Shown: one piece after another, positions 40,597 through 49,006 of the stretch | Layout of the letters: each line of letters starts with the position of its first letter | How positions within the stretch are numbered: the stretch's first letter is position 1 | Source of the DNA: Bizionia myxarmorum | GTDB lineage: Bacteria > Bacteroidota > Bacteroidia > Flavobacteriales > Flavobacteriaceae | Reading direction: 5' to 3' | Length of the DNA stretch: 64,000 nucleotides | NCBI RefSeq assembly: GCF_008086205.1 | Contig: NZ_VSKK01000001.1 | Location: forward strand, 1,914,610-1,978,609 | The notes under the pieces: model-generated | Databases searched by the model: none | The model's input: only the letters and a program-made list of their open reading frames with translations | What the model was told of the DNA's origin: nothing | Translations under genes and position numbers: made by a program

Positions 40597-41211
40597 ATGA
40601 AACAGTACCTCAAATCAATTTCAATTTTAACACTTTCCGTATTTTTTATGGCCTTCACAGCTTGTGATAATGAACCAATAGACAGCGGTCTTAACACAGC
40701 AAACGAGAATAATGACACTAATAATCCGGGTTCTTTGTCTTCCTTTGTAGGTGATTGGGAAATTGTGTCTTTTGAAACGGAAACTTCTACAGAAATTGTT
40801 ATTATGGGAGAAACTACAGCAACTAGAAATGAAATTGTTGGTGTAGATATGGACTATATCGTATCCTTTACTGAAACAGCCTTTCAAACTAGTGGCGATT
40901 ATTCTATGCATTTAGTTACAACTTTAAATGGTGTGGAGTTTCAGGATGTAACAGAAGTTTATGAAAACGTTTCTGGTTCTGGCACCTACACAACAAGCGG
41001 AAATACGCTAACAGTAGATGGCTCATTTTTTGAGTTTGAATTTGATGATGTTGATATGTCAGAATCTGGAGGCGCACAAACAGTTCAATTTGCGTTCAGT
41101 AATAATGGACAAACTTTAAGAACAACGCAATCTGAAGAGATTACGCAAAATCAGGGTGGAATGGTTTCGACGACACTTATAAATGCCGTGACCATTTTTA
41201 ATAAGCTTTAA
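40597..41211 (+). CDS. Lipocalin-like lipoprotein
   Basis: A 204-aa protein with a signal peptide and lipobox (AFTAC, Cys23) followed by DNE, an acidic sequence compatible with surface exposure. After an Asn/Asp-rich linker the body (SFVGDWEIVSFETETS, GSGTYTTSGNTLTVDG, VQFAFSNNGQTLRTTQSEE) follows the beta-barrel spacing of lipocalin-like domains (DUF4923/lipocalin_4 type) with the GxW motif (GDW at about 50-52). A hydrophobic ligand is assumed for such folds, but none is known here. It follows the MFS gene by 34 bp and ends at a bidirectional terminator. Confidence 0.7.
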   Translation: MKQYLKSISILTLSVFFMAFTACDNEPIDSGLNTANENNDTNNPGSLSSFVGDWEIVSFETETSTEIVIMGETTATRNEIVGVDMDYIVSFTETAFQTSGDYSMHLVTTLNGVEFQDVTEVYENVSGSGTYTTSGNTLTVDGSFFEFEFDDVDMSESGGAQTVQFAFSNNGQTLRTTQSEEITQNQGGMVSTTLINAVTIFNKL

Positions 41212-41237
41212 CAAGCTTTTTTGAAAAGTTTAATCAT

Positions 41238-41266
41238 AAAAAAGCCACTCAATTTGAGTGGCTTTC
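41238..41266. terminator. Bidirectional terminator between the lipoprotein and GIN-domain genes
   Basis: Palindrome AAAGCCACTCAA ... TTGAGTGGCTTT with a tiny loop and A/T flanks, between two convergent genes. Confidence 0.85.
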
Positions 41267-41281
41267 TATTTATTATCGCGA

Positions 41282-42004
41282 TTATTCCATAATAATACTC
41301 CCAGAACCTGTAACCTTACTATCTTCTTTTGATGGTTTCCCTTTGTAAGACACGTCACCAGAACCTGTAATACGGACTTTTAAGTTTGTATTACTAACAA
41401 CTTGAGCATCACCAGAGCCAGAAATATTTACCTCGGTGTCATCAGCCTGTAAACCATAGCAGCTATAATCGCCAGAACCTGTAATGCTAAGGTCTAATTT
41501 CTTCGTTTTTCCTTTTAAAGTAATATCACCGGAACCGGTTAATTTGCCTTCTATTTCATTGGCTATAATATCTAATGTAATATCGCCGGATCCCGTTAAT
41601 TCCACGTCAAATTCGTCCGCTGTAATTTGGTCTTTGGTGTATAAATCACCTGAACCTAATAAACTTACTTTTTCAATATCTTTAAAGGGAATAGTTACTT
41701 TAATAGATTTCCCTCTGCTGGTTCTTAAATTGATATTATTTTCGGTTTTTATAATTAATTTACCGTCTTTGACTTCTGTAATAACATATTTCAATAAATT
41801 GTCTTCACCTTCAATTTTTAATTTACCTTCAGTTCCTGCCACTAAAATATAATCGAAAGGTCCCGCACAACTTATGGCACTATAATCGCTTGTATTTCTA
41901 TTAACAGTTACAACATTTCCATTTCCAGAAATTTTCTCTCCCCATTGAGCACAACTCACTGCGCTAGTTAATAATATGGCTAATAATAAAATTTGATTTT
42001 TCAT
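41282..42004 (-). CDS. GIN-domain (DUF2807) auto-transporter-type head protein
   Basis: A 240-aa secreted protein (signal peptide MKNQILLLAILLTSAVSCAQ, with a possible lipobox at Cys18). The body consists of a right-handed beta-solenoid: strands alternate with GSGD turns (SLLGSGDLYTK, VELTGSGDITLD, KLTGSGDITLKG, SITGSGDYSCYG, NISGSGDAQVV, RITGSGDVSYKG), eight in all. Such GIN domains are found in Bacteroidota surface or periplasmic proteins. It is the last gene of the sigma/anti-sigma operon, so it is probably an output gene or a sensor of that system. Confidence 0.85.
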   Translation of the reverse strand: MKNQILLLAILLTSAVSCAQWGEKISGNGNVVTVNRNTSDYSAISCAGPFDYILVAGTEGKLKIEGEDNLLKYVITEVKDGKLIIKTENNINLRTSRGKSIKVTIPFKDIEKVSLLGSGDLYTKDQITADEFDVELTGSGDITLDIIANEIEGKLTGSGDITLKGKTKKLDLSITGSGDYSCYGLQADDTEVNISGSGDAQVVSNTNLKVRITGSGDVSYKGKPSKEDSKVTGSGSIIME

Positions 42005-42028
42005 AATAATTGGTTTTAATTGATTGAT

Positions 42029-43123
42029 TTAGTTTTTTTCAATACTCACGCTTCCGTAGTCTGAATTTATTTTTATGAGATTATTGGTAGATGATGAACC
42101 ATAATAACCTTGATAATATTTACTTGTAGATTCTTCACGCTTCTTATTAAATTCGAAACCTTCATGCGTGCGAAGCGAAGCATATTCTAAATCAATTTCA
42201 AAATTGAAATGATATCTGTAGTCAAAACCGATAGTTATACCTACGTAATCCGAGTCTATACTAATACTTTTAGCCGTTTCTTTAATGCTTTTAATTTTTA
42301 TGGAACCATAATCCGCATCAATGCTCACGTTTTTATAAATATCGCCTAGAACTATCGTTAAATAATCGCTTGTTCCGTTTACATTATTGGCTCTATCTAT
42401 GGTTAAGGAACCATAGTCACAATTATATTTTAAGTTTTCTATGGTTTCAAACTTTGAATTGGTATAATCCGCTACTAGATTAATGTTTTTGGCTTTGGAA
42501 ACCACAAATTCGCTATAATCGGCATTAATGCTTCCATTATTTATATATTCGAAATAGGAGTTTTTGCAGTAATCAAAGGCAATGACATTATTAGATCCCA
42601 TAAGTTCTTTAGTGGTTATTTTACCATAATCGCAATTAATTTTGGCATTTCCTTCCAGCTTATCTAAATTAATAGTTCCATAATCATTATTTAAATCCAC
42701 GCTATTGGTCATGGGCATTTTAACAATATAATTTATCTTCATATTAATACTGCTAGAACTTCCCCAACTCCACCAAGACCGCGATTTATTTTTATTGAAA
42801 ATAGTTTCAGCTGAAACATAGCTTGAATTGGAATCAAAATCTACAGAGATATTATCTATTTTCTCACGAACTTTATCTTCACTACTGCCATTTACGGTGA
42901 TTTTAATCACAATTTCAATGCGGTTTTCTTTCCAAGTAATGATATCTAAATTGCCATAGCTATTATTAATTTTTAGTGTGGCGTTTTTGGAAACATTAAA
43001 GGATTTTTTAATAGTTTTTTCCTCGGTATGTTTAGCCGTTTTTACGGGATCTGTAGAGGCGGACATAAACATGGGCATAATAGCTAAAGCCAAAACCAGT
43101 TTGTATAATATGTGTGTTTTCAT
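42029..43123 (-). CDS. DUF4097-like beta-solenoid protein
   Basis: A 364-aa secreted protein (signal peptide of about 22 residues). The core from about residue 130 has a beta-helix made of repeats such as NNDYGTINLDKLEGNAKI, CDYGKITTKEL, NADYSEFVVSK, CDYGSLTIDRA, DADYGSIKIKSI, SDYGSVSIEKN; the DYG turn recurs about every 20 residues. This is the DUF4097-type solenoid seen beside GIN-domain proteins. The N-terminal EEKTIKKSFNVSKNATLKINNSYGN is typical. It has no known enzymatic role. Gap to the anti-sigma gene 10 bp, to the GIN gene 24 bp. Confidence 0.82.
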   Translation of the reverse strand: MKTHILYKLVLALAIMPMFMSASTDPVKTAKHTEEKTIKKSFNVSKNATLKINNSYGNLDIITWKENRIEIVIKITVNGSSEDKVREKIDNISVDFDSNSSYVSAETIFNKNKSRSWWSWGSSSSINMKINYIVKMPMTNSVDLNNDYGTINLDKLEGNAKINCDYGKITTKELMGSNNVIAFDYCKNSYFEYINNGSINADYSEFVVSKAKNINLVADYTNSKFETIENLKYNCDYGSLTIDRANNVNGTSDYLTIVLGDIYKNVSIDADYGSIKIKSIKETAKSISIDSDYVGITIGFDYRYHFNFEIDLEYASLRTHEGFEFNKKREESTSKYYQGYYGSSSTNNLIKINSDYGSVSIEKN

Positions 43124-43133
43124 AATTGTTATT

Positions 43134-43688
43134 TTATAAGATTTTTTCAGATTGAAACGTGTTTAATTCTTTCATGTGTTCAATTTGTTTTATAGTGTTT
43201 TCTAAAACTTCAATACGGTTTTGAAAATTGGAAATCATGGCATAAATAACGCGTTGATCGTTTCCACTTTCAGTTAAATCGGTTTTAAGCGTTTCGTATT
43301 CTACTTCTAACCGTTTCAATTGTTTTAAAGCATCATTAATTAATAAAGTGGTCTTTGGATTGGAGGCTATTTCCAGTTTTTTTAACTCTGCTGAAATAGT
43401 AGATGTAAAAAAGTCTTGGGTTTTTGCCATTTCTGGTGATACGCTTGCCAATCCTTTCACCGTCGTATTGGCACCATTTCCAATAACCAGAGAAACCAAT
43501 AGTATAATGGAAGCGGCAATGCCAATAACAGGTAGCCACAATTTTATAATTTTATGTTTTGGTTTTGCGCTTGCCGATTGGTTATTCAGTTTTGCTAAAA
43601 ACCGTTCCTGGTGATTTTCCGCAGGTATTTCAACATCAAAATCCACTTTTAAATCATGAAATAAAGTATCTAAATCGTTTGGTTTCAT
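43134..43688 (-). CDS. Putative anti-sigma factor (single-pass membrane protein)
   Basis: Taken from the second ATG at 43688 (184 aa, MKPNDLDTLFHDLK...); another ATG is two codons upstream. A short cytoplasmic N-terminal region with a conserved HQERFLAKLN segment (about 27-36) is followed by a single membrane helix (LWLPVIGIAASIILLVSLVIG, about 48-68) and a helical, coiled-coil periplasmic part (LKKLEIASNPKTTLLINDALKQLKRLEVEYETLK). The position right behind an ECF sigma gene (10 bp) and the topology are those of anti-sigma factors. A classic zinc-finger ASD motif (HxxxCxxC) is absent, so it would be a non-canonical type. Confidence 0.72.
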   Translation of the reverse strand: MKPNDLDTLFHDLKVDFDVEIPAENHQERFLAKLNNQSASAKPKHKIIKLWLPVIGIAASIILLVSLVIGNGANTTVKGLASVSPEMAKTQDFFTSTISAELKKLEIASNPKTTLLINDALKQLKRLEVEYETLKTDLTESGNDQRVIYAMISNFQNRIEVLENTIKQIEHMKELNTFQSEKIL

Positions 43689-43698
43689 AGTCATTATT

Positions 43699-44262
43699 TT
43701 AATAATTCATAACGGGTTGAAGGGCTTGTCTTAATTTCTCTTTGGCTCGTGATACGGTTGTTCTGCAATTAGCATAAGAAACATTGGTGATCTGGCCAAT
43801 TTCTTCATAATCAAAACCTTCAATTAAATGCAAGGTCAGCGCAATTCTGTAGGTATCCTTTAAACCATTAATGGCGTTTAATATAACTTTTACTTTAGGT
43901 GAATTTGCCGTTTCGTCACTAGACAAACTTGTACTTTCATCTTCTAATTTGTATAAAACTGCATCTACTGGAACATGCTGATATTTGCCGTTTTTAGTAT
44001 AATTATAAATACTTTTGTTTACCACAATCCGTTTTAACCAGGCTCCAAATGTTGTGCTTTCTAATAAGGTATCTAACATGGTAAAGGCTGATAAAAAAGC
44101 TTCTTGCATAATATCCTCCGCCTCAAAAGAATTTTTTACAATTCTAAAGGCCGTATTATACATAGCTTTGTAATATCTGTTGTAAATTTCCAACTGCGCC
44201 TGTTGGTTACCAGATTTACACAAGACTATAAGTTCTTCAATATTTTTGGTGGTTAGTTTCAA
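43699..44262 (-). CDS. ECF-type RNA polymerase sigma factor
   Basis: A 187-aa sigma-70 family factor of the ECF size. Region 2 (about 25-90) includes YKAMYNTAFRIVKNSFEAEDIMQEAFLSAF and the DNA-melting segment FGAWLKRIVVNKSIYNY. Region 4 (about 130-185) has LTLHLIEGFDYEEIGQITNVSYANCRTTVSRAKEKLRQAL with a helix-turn-helix. It begins an operon with the anti-sigma-like protein, the DUF4097-like protein and the GIN-domain protein, suggesting an envelope-stress or surface-sensing circuit. It is divergent from lon with a 239-bp region between them. Confidence 0.92.
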   Translation of the reverse strand: MKLTTKNIEELIVLCKSGNQQAQLEIYNRYYKAMYNTAFRIVKNSFEAEDIMQEAFLSAFTMLDTLLESTTFGAWLKRIVVNKSIYNYTKNGKYQHVPVDAVLYKLEDESTSLSSDETANSPKVKVILNAINGLKDTYRIALTLHLIEGFDYEEIGQITNVSYANCRTTVSRAKEKLRQALQPVMNY

Positions 44263-44454
44263 AAAATCAGATTGTTAATATATAGATGCTACAAAAATCA
44301 AATTGTTACAGTTATTAAAAAAAATGTTTTAGTATTCTTTTTGTTCATGGCATATTAATTGAATACTATAGGCAAATATACAGCAATAATGCAGCATGAA
44401 ACCGCTGATTATGAGTTGGGTATTTAGTAAATCAAACTTTTAAACATAAAGACT

Positions 44455-44486
44455 ATTCTGTTATCTTGTAAAACTTATGACAGAAT
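44455..44486. promoter_or_regulatory. Inverted repeat upstream of lon
   Basis: ATTCTGT at 44455-44461 and ACAGAAT at 44480-44486, with an 18-bp spacer, ending 15 bp before the lon ATG. Such a repeat could bind a dimeric regulator. The rest of the 239-bp region between the sigma gene and lon has no gene or other clear signal. Confidence 0.4.
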
Positions 44487-44501
44487 GACTTAAATATATC
44501 T

Positions 44502-46952
44502 ATGAAGAAATCTAATTTTTTAAGCCTTGACAGTTTGTCATTTCAAGATTTTGATGAAAATTCAGAATTAATCCCATTGATGACGCCTGAAGATGAAGAA
44601 GAAATAAATAAAGAAGCCTTACCTGACACGCTACCTATTTTGTCTTTGCGAAATACGGTGTTATTTCCGGGTGTGGTGATTCCTATTACGGCTGGTCGCG
44701 ATAAATCTATTAAACTAATCAATGATGCAAATAAAGGCAGTAAAGTGATTGGCGTGGTTTCGCAGAAAGACGAGTCGGTTGAGAATCCTACAGCAGCGGA
44801 TATTCATGAAACGGGAACGGTAGCACGTATTTTAAAGGTATTAAAAATGCCTGATGGAAATACGACAGTTATTATTCAAGGTAAAAAGCGTTTTAAAATA
44901 AAGGAAGTTTTAACGGAAGATCCATATATAAAAGCTACCATTGAAGAGGTTCCTGAAGCCAAACCAGCGGAAAAGAATAAGGAGTTTGAAGCCATTATTG
45001 ATTCTATAAAAGATTTATCGCTTCAAATTATAGAGGATAGCCCGAATATTCCAAGTGAAGCTTCTTTCGCCATTAAAAATATTCAGAGTGATTCGTTTCT
45101 AATAAACTTTGTATCGTCTAACATGAATTTAAGTGTTGCCGAAAAACAAAGCTTATTAGAAACCAACGATTTAAAGGATCGAGCTTTGGAAACTTTGAAA
45201 TATATGAACATGGAGTTTCAGAAATTGGAACTTAAAAATGATATTCAGTCCAAGGTTCAAAGTGATATGAACCAACAGCAACGCGAATATTTCTTGCATC
45301 AGCAAATGAAAACCATTCAAGAAGAATTGGGTGGTGTTAGTCATGATGAGGAATTGGAAGACATGCGCGCGCGTTCTAAAAAAATGAAATGGGGCGAAAA
45401 AGAAGCCAAGCATTTTGAAAAAGAATTGGCTAAAATGCAACGCATGAATCCGCAGGTTGCTGAATATTCCATACAGAGAAATTACCTTGATTTATTTCTG
45501 GATTTACCTTGGAATAAATTTAGTAAAGATAAATTCGATTTAAAACGTGCGCAACGTATTTTGGATCGGGACCATTATGGTTTAGATGATGTAAAGCGTC
45601 GTATAATTGAATACCTAGCAGTTATTAAATTACGTAACGATATGAAATCGCCTATCCTATGTTTATATGGACCTCCAGGTGTTGGTAAAACATCTTTAGG
45701 GAAATCCATTGCCGAGGCTTTAGGACGTGAATATGTGCGCATGTCTTTAGGTGGTTTGCGTGATGAAGCGGAAATTCGCGGACACCGAAAAACCTATATT
45801 GGTGCTATGCCAGGACGTATTATTCAGAGTTTGAAGAAAGCTGGAACGGCGAATCCTGTATTTGTTTTAGATGAAATGGATAAACTTTCTAATTCGCATC
45901 AAGGTGATCCATCATCGGCTATGCTAGAAGTTTTAGATCCAGAACAGAATAGTGAATTTCATGATAATTTTCTAGAAATGGGCTTCGACTTATCTAAAGT
46001 GATGTTTGTAGCAACAGCCAATAGTTTGTCAACCATTCAGCCCGCTTTATTAGATAGAATGGAAATTATTAATGTGTCTGGTTATACCATTGAAGAAAAA
46101 GTGGAAATTGCCAAACGTCATTTATTACCAAAACAATTAAAAGAACACGGTTTAACAGATGTGCATCTTAAAATAGCCAAACCTCAATTAGAAATGATTG
46201 TTGAAGGTTATACGAGAGAATCTGGTGTTCGTGGTTTAGAAAAGCAATTGGCAAAAATGGTACGTTATGCGGCCAAAAATATTGCCATGGAAGAGGAATA
46301 TAGCGTAAAAGTGACTAATGAAATCATTATTGAAGTACTTGGCGGACCAAAAATGCTTCGTGACAAATATGAGAATAACAATGTGGCCGGCGTTGTAACA
46401 GGTTTAGCCTGGACACGTGTAGGTGGCGATATTTTATTTATCGAATCTATATTATCTAAAGGAAAAGGAACTTTAACGGTTACTGGAAACTTGGGTAAAG
46501 TCATGAAAGAATCTGCTACTATAGCCATGGAGTATATCAAATCCAATGCTGAAGAATTAGGTTTAGATCCTGATGTATTTGATAAATATAATGTACACAT
46601 TCACGTGCCAGAAGGTGCAACGCCTAAAGACGGACCAAGTGCAGGAGTTACTATGCTAACATCATTAGTTTCTTTATTTACACAGAAAAAGGTGAAAAAT
46701 AATTTAGCTATGACAGGTGAAATCACCCTTCGTGGAAAAGTTTTACCAGTAGGAGGTATCAAAGAGAAAATTCTTGCTGCTAAACGTGCGCGTATTAAAG
46801 AAATCATTTTGTGTGAAGAGAATAGACGCGATATTGAAGAAATTAAACCTGATTATTTAAAGGGTTTAACTTTCCATTATGTGACGGATATGATTGATGT
46901 AATTAAGTTTGCACTCACAAACCAGAAGGTGAAGAATGCCAAAAAACTGTAA
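44502..46952 (+). CDS. lon: ATP-dependent Lon protease (endopeptidase La)
   Basis: An 816-aa enzyme with all Lon domains: the N-terminal substrate-binding LON domain ([19 protein letters not shown]...), a helical bundle, the AAA+ module with Walker [10 protein letters not shown] at 390-398 and Walker [11 protein letters not shown], and the C-terminal peptidase with the Ser-Lys dyad S713 (DGPSAGV) and K756 (GGIKEKI). It degrades misfolded and regulatory proteins. It is a single-gene unit with its own terminator. The N-terminus is extended by an acidic ~40-residue stretch before the LON domain. Confidence 0.98.
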   Translation: MKKSNFLSLDSLSFQDFDENSELIPLMTPEDEEEINKEALPDTLPILSLRNTVLFPGVVIPITAGRDKSIKLINDANKGSKVIGVVSQKDESVENPTAADIHETGTVARILKVLKMPDGNTTVIIQGKKRFKIKEVLTEDPYIKATIEEVPEAKPAEKNKEFEAIIDSIKDLSLQIIEDSPNIPSEASFAIKNIQSDSFLINFVSSNMNLSVAEKQSLLETNDLKDRALETLKYMNMEFQKLELKNDIQSKVQSDMNQQQREYFLHQQMKTIQEELGGVSHDEELEDMRARSKKMKWGEKEAKHFEKELAKMQRMNPQVAEYSIQRNYLDLFLDLPWNKFSKDKFDLKRAQRILDRDHYGLDDVKRRIIEYLAVIKLRNDMKSPILCLYGPPGVGKTSLGKSIAEALGREYVRMSLGGLRDEAEIRGHRKTYIGAMPGRIIQSLKKAGTANPVFVLDEMDKLSNSHQGDPSSAMLEVLDPEQNSEFHDNFLEMGFDLSKVMFVATANSLSTIQPALLDRMEIINVSGYTIEEKVEIAKRHLLPKQLKEHGLTDVHLKIAKPQLEMIVEGYTRESGVRGLEKQLAKMVRYAAKNIAMEEEYSVKVTNEIIIEVLGGPKMLRDKYENNNVAGVVTGLAWTRVGGDILFIESILSKGKGTLTVTGNLGKVMKESATIAMEYIKSNAEELGLDPDVFDKYNVHIHVPEGATPKDGPSAGVTMLTSLVSLFTQKKVKNNLAMTGEITLRGKVLPVGGIKEKILAAKRARIKEIILCEENRRDIEEIKPDYLKGLTFHYVTDMIDVIKFALTNQKVKNAKKL

Positions 46953-46972
46953 AAAGTGACCATACATAGATT

Positions 46973-47003
46973 AAAACCTCGAAATTATTTTCGAGGTTTT
47001 TTT
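46973..47003 (+). terminator. Terminator after lon
   Basis: Stem AAAACCTCGAA ... TTCGAGGTTTT followed by further T residues, 20 bp after the lon stop. Confidence 0.9.
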
Positions 47004-47068
47004 ATGATGTAAAAATAAATTATACTTGCAGCCGTTTATAGATAGACTTACTTGTGTCCTAAACTTAT

Positions 47069-48088
47069 ATGTTAAAGAAAATTACCACGTGTTTTAGCTT
47101 GTTTTTGTGCCTATCTGCGTTTGCGCAAGTTGGTGGTGAATCTACTTATCAATTCTTAAACTTAATATCCTCGCCACGTCAAGCGGCTTTAGGTGGAAAA
47201 GTATTTACAAATTTTGATTATGATGTGTCTCAAGCATTAACAAATCCGTCAGCCATCAATGATGAGATGGATAACCAATTGGCTTTAAACTACTCCAGTT
47301 ATCTAGGTGGAATAAGTTATGGTACAGCTGCTTATGGTTACACTTGGGATAGACGCACGTTAACCTTTTTTGGTGGCGTGACTTATATAAATTACGGAAG
47401 TTTTGATGGTTATGATGAACAAGGAAATTCTACAGGTTCTTTCAGCGGAAATGAAGCGGCTGTTTCTTTCGGACATTCCCGACAAATTGGTTATTCCGAT
47501 TTTTATTTAGGTGGAACCGTAAAATTAATAACGTCCAAATTAGAACAATATACCTCGTTTGGCGCCGCTGTGGATGCCGGTTTAATGTATGTTAATGAAG
47601 ATCTTGAATTTCAAGCAACATTGGTGGTTCGGAATTTTGGAGCACAAATAACTACCTATGCGGGACAAAATGAACCGCTGCCTTTTGAAGTGGCTTTTGG
47701 AATGTCTCAAACATTAGAAAACGTGCCGTTACGTTGGCATGTTACTTTTGAAAACTTACAGAAATGGCCAATTGGCGTTTCCAATCCAGCACGAGCAGAA
47801 ACAGATTTAGAAGGCAATCAAACGCAAGAAAAAGTAGGTTTCCTTGGCAATGTTATACGCCATACTATTTTAGGTGCTGAAATTTTCCCAGCAGGTGCTT
47901 TCAATATTCGTTTAGGCTATAACTTTAGAAAAGGTGAGGAGCTGCGGATTGTTGATCAGCGAAACTTTTCCGGAATTTCTGCGGGAATTGGTTTGAAATT
48001 GAATAAATTAAGGTTTAGTTTTACGCATGTCCGATATACAAGCGCATCCAATGCCAATTTTTTCGGTATGCAATTAGATTTAAGATAA
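47069..48088 (+). CDS. porQ: Type IX secretion system protein PorQ
   Basis: A 339-aa outer-membrane barrel with a signal peptide (MLKKITTCFSLFLCLSAFA-QVGG). The start GGESTYQFLNLISSPRQAALGG and the following blocks (NPSAINDEMDNQLALNYSSYLGGISYG, NYGSFDGYDEQGN, LGAEIFPAGAFNIRLGYNFRKGEEL, GISAGIGLKLNKLRFSFTHV) are characteristic for PorQ. In the attachment complex of the T9SS, PorQ works with PorU, PorV and PorZ to anchor cargo on A-LPS. The stop codon is immediately followed by the cmk start, as commonly seen in this group. Confidence 0.93.
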   Translation: MLKKITTCFSLFLCLSAFAQVGGESTYQFLNLISSPRQAALGGKVFTNFDYDVSQALTNPSAINDEMDNQLALNYSSYLGGISYGTAAYGYTWDRRTLTFFGGVTYINYGSFDGYDEQGNSTGSFSGNEAAVSFGHSRQIGYSDFYLGGTVKLITSKLEQYTSFGAAVDAGLMYVNEDLEFQATLVVRNFGAQITTYAGQNEPLPFEVAFGMSQTLENVPLRWHVTFENLQKWPIGVSNPARAETDLEGNQTQEKVGFLGNVIRHTILGAEIFPAGAFNIRLGYNFRKGEELRIVDQRNFSGISAGIGLKLNKLRFSFTHVRYTSASNANFFGMQLDLR

Positions 48089-48784
48089 ATGCAAAAAATA
48101 ACAATTGCCATAGATGGCTTTTCTTCAACTGGTAAAAGTACAGTCGCCAAACAACTGGCAAAACATTTAGAATATATTTATGTAGATTCTGGCGCCATGT
48201 ATCGCGCAGTTACCTATTATGCTATGAAATACGGTTTTATTGATGCTACCCAATTTGATGTTGTTGGTTTGGTATCTAAACTGCATGATATTGTGGTTTA
48301 CTTTGAATTAAATGAAAAAACGGGTAGTGCGGACGTCTATTTAAATGGCGAAAACATAGAAATACCCATTCGTACTTTGGAAGTTTCTAATTATGTGAGC
48401 CAAGTTGCAGCCATTCCAGAAGTGCGCTACCAATTAGTAAAACAACAACATAAAATGGGTTCTGAAAAAGGCGTCGTCATGGACGGTCGTGATATTGGAA
48501 CGGTTGTTTTTCCAGATGCTGAGCTTAAATTATTTATGACAGCTTCGGCAGAAACGCGTGCTACACGTCGTTATGATGAACTTACCTTAAAAGGTGATAT
48601 TGTTACTTACAATGATGTGCTTCACAATATTGAAGAACGCGATTATATGGACTCTAACCGAGAAGATTCTCCTTTACGAAAAGCAGATGATGCCATTGAA
48701 ATTGACAATTCTAATCTATCTTTAGACGAACAATTTCAGAAAATTCTGAAACTAGCAGAAGCGGCTATTCAAAAAAATAATTAA
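48089..48784 (+). CDS. cmk: (d)CMP kinase
   Basis: A 231-aa nucleotide kinase. The P-loop is GFSSTGKST (10-18), followed by the CMP-binding YVDSGAMYRAVTYYA, GRDIGTVVFPDAELKLFMTA and the R/D-rich NIEERDYMDSNREDSPL segment. It phosphorylates CMP and dCMP. Translation starts directly after the porQ stop (TAA-ATG), so the two genes are co-transcribed. A promoter for rpsA follows. Confidence 0.95.
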   Translation: MQKITIAIDGFSSTGKSTVAKQLAKHLEYIYVDSGAMYRAVTYYAMKYGFIDATQFDVVGLVSKLHDIVVYFELNEKTGSADVYLNGENIEIPIRTLEVSNYVSQVAAIPEVRYQLVKQQHKMGSEKGVVMDGRDIGTVVFPDAELKLFMTASAETRATRRYDELTLKGDIVTYNDVLHNIEERDYMDSNREDSPLRKADDAIEIDNSNLSLDEQFQKILKLAEAAIQKNN

Positions 48785-48810
48785 ATCCATAATTTTAAGG
48801 ATATTACTTA

Positions 48811-48841
48811 TTGTTTATTTACAGAAATTATAGTATTTTTG
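48811..48841 (+). promoter_or_regulatory. Promoter of rpsA
   Basis: TTG at 48811-48813, 20 bp spacer, TATTTTTG at 48834-48841. The start codon at 49007 is ~160 nt downstream, which gives a long leader. Within it, CCTTTTA ... TAAAAGG can form a 7-bp hairpin (48846-48877). Confidence 0.7.
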
Positions 48842-49006
48842 CACTCCTTTTAGCGACGCATTGGAAAATTAAAAGGGATAAACAAAAAAACAATAATCCT
48901 TCTGTGTATCAGTCGCATAATTTTTCCAAAACCACACAGAATACAAAACATAATGTCAAAGATTTTCTAAATAAAGAAATCGGAACGCATTATTTATCAA
49001 TTTTAC

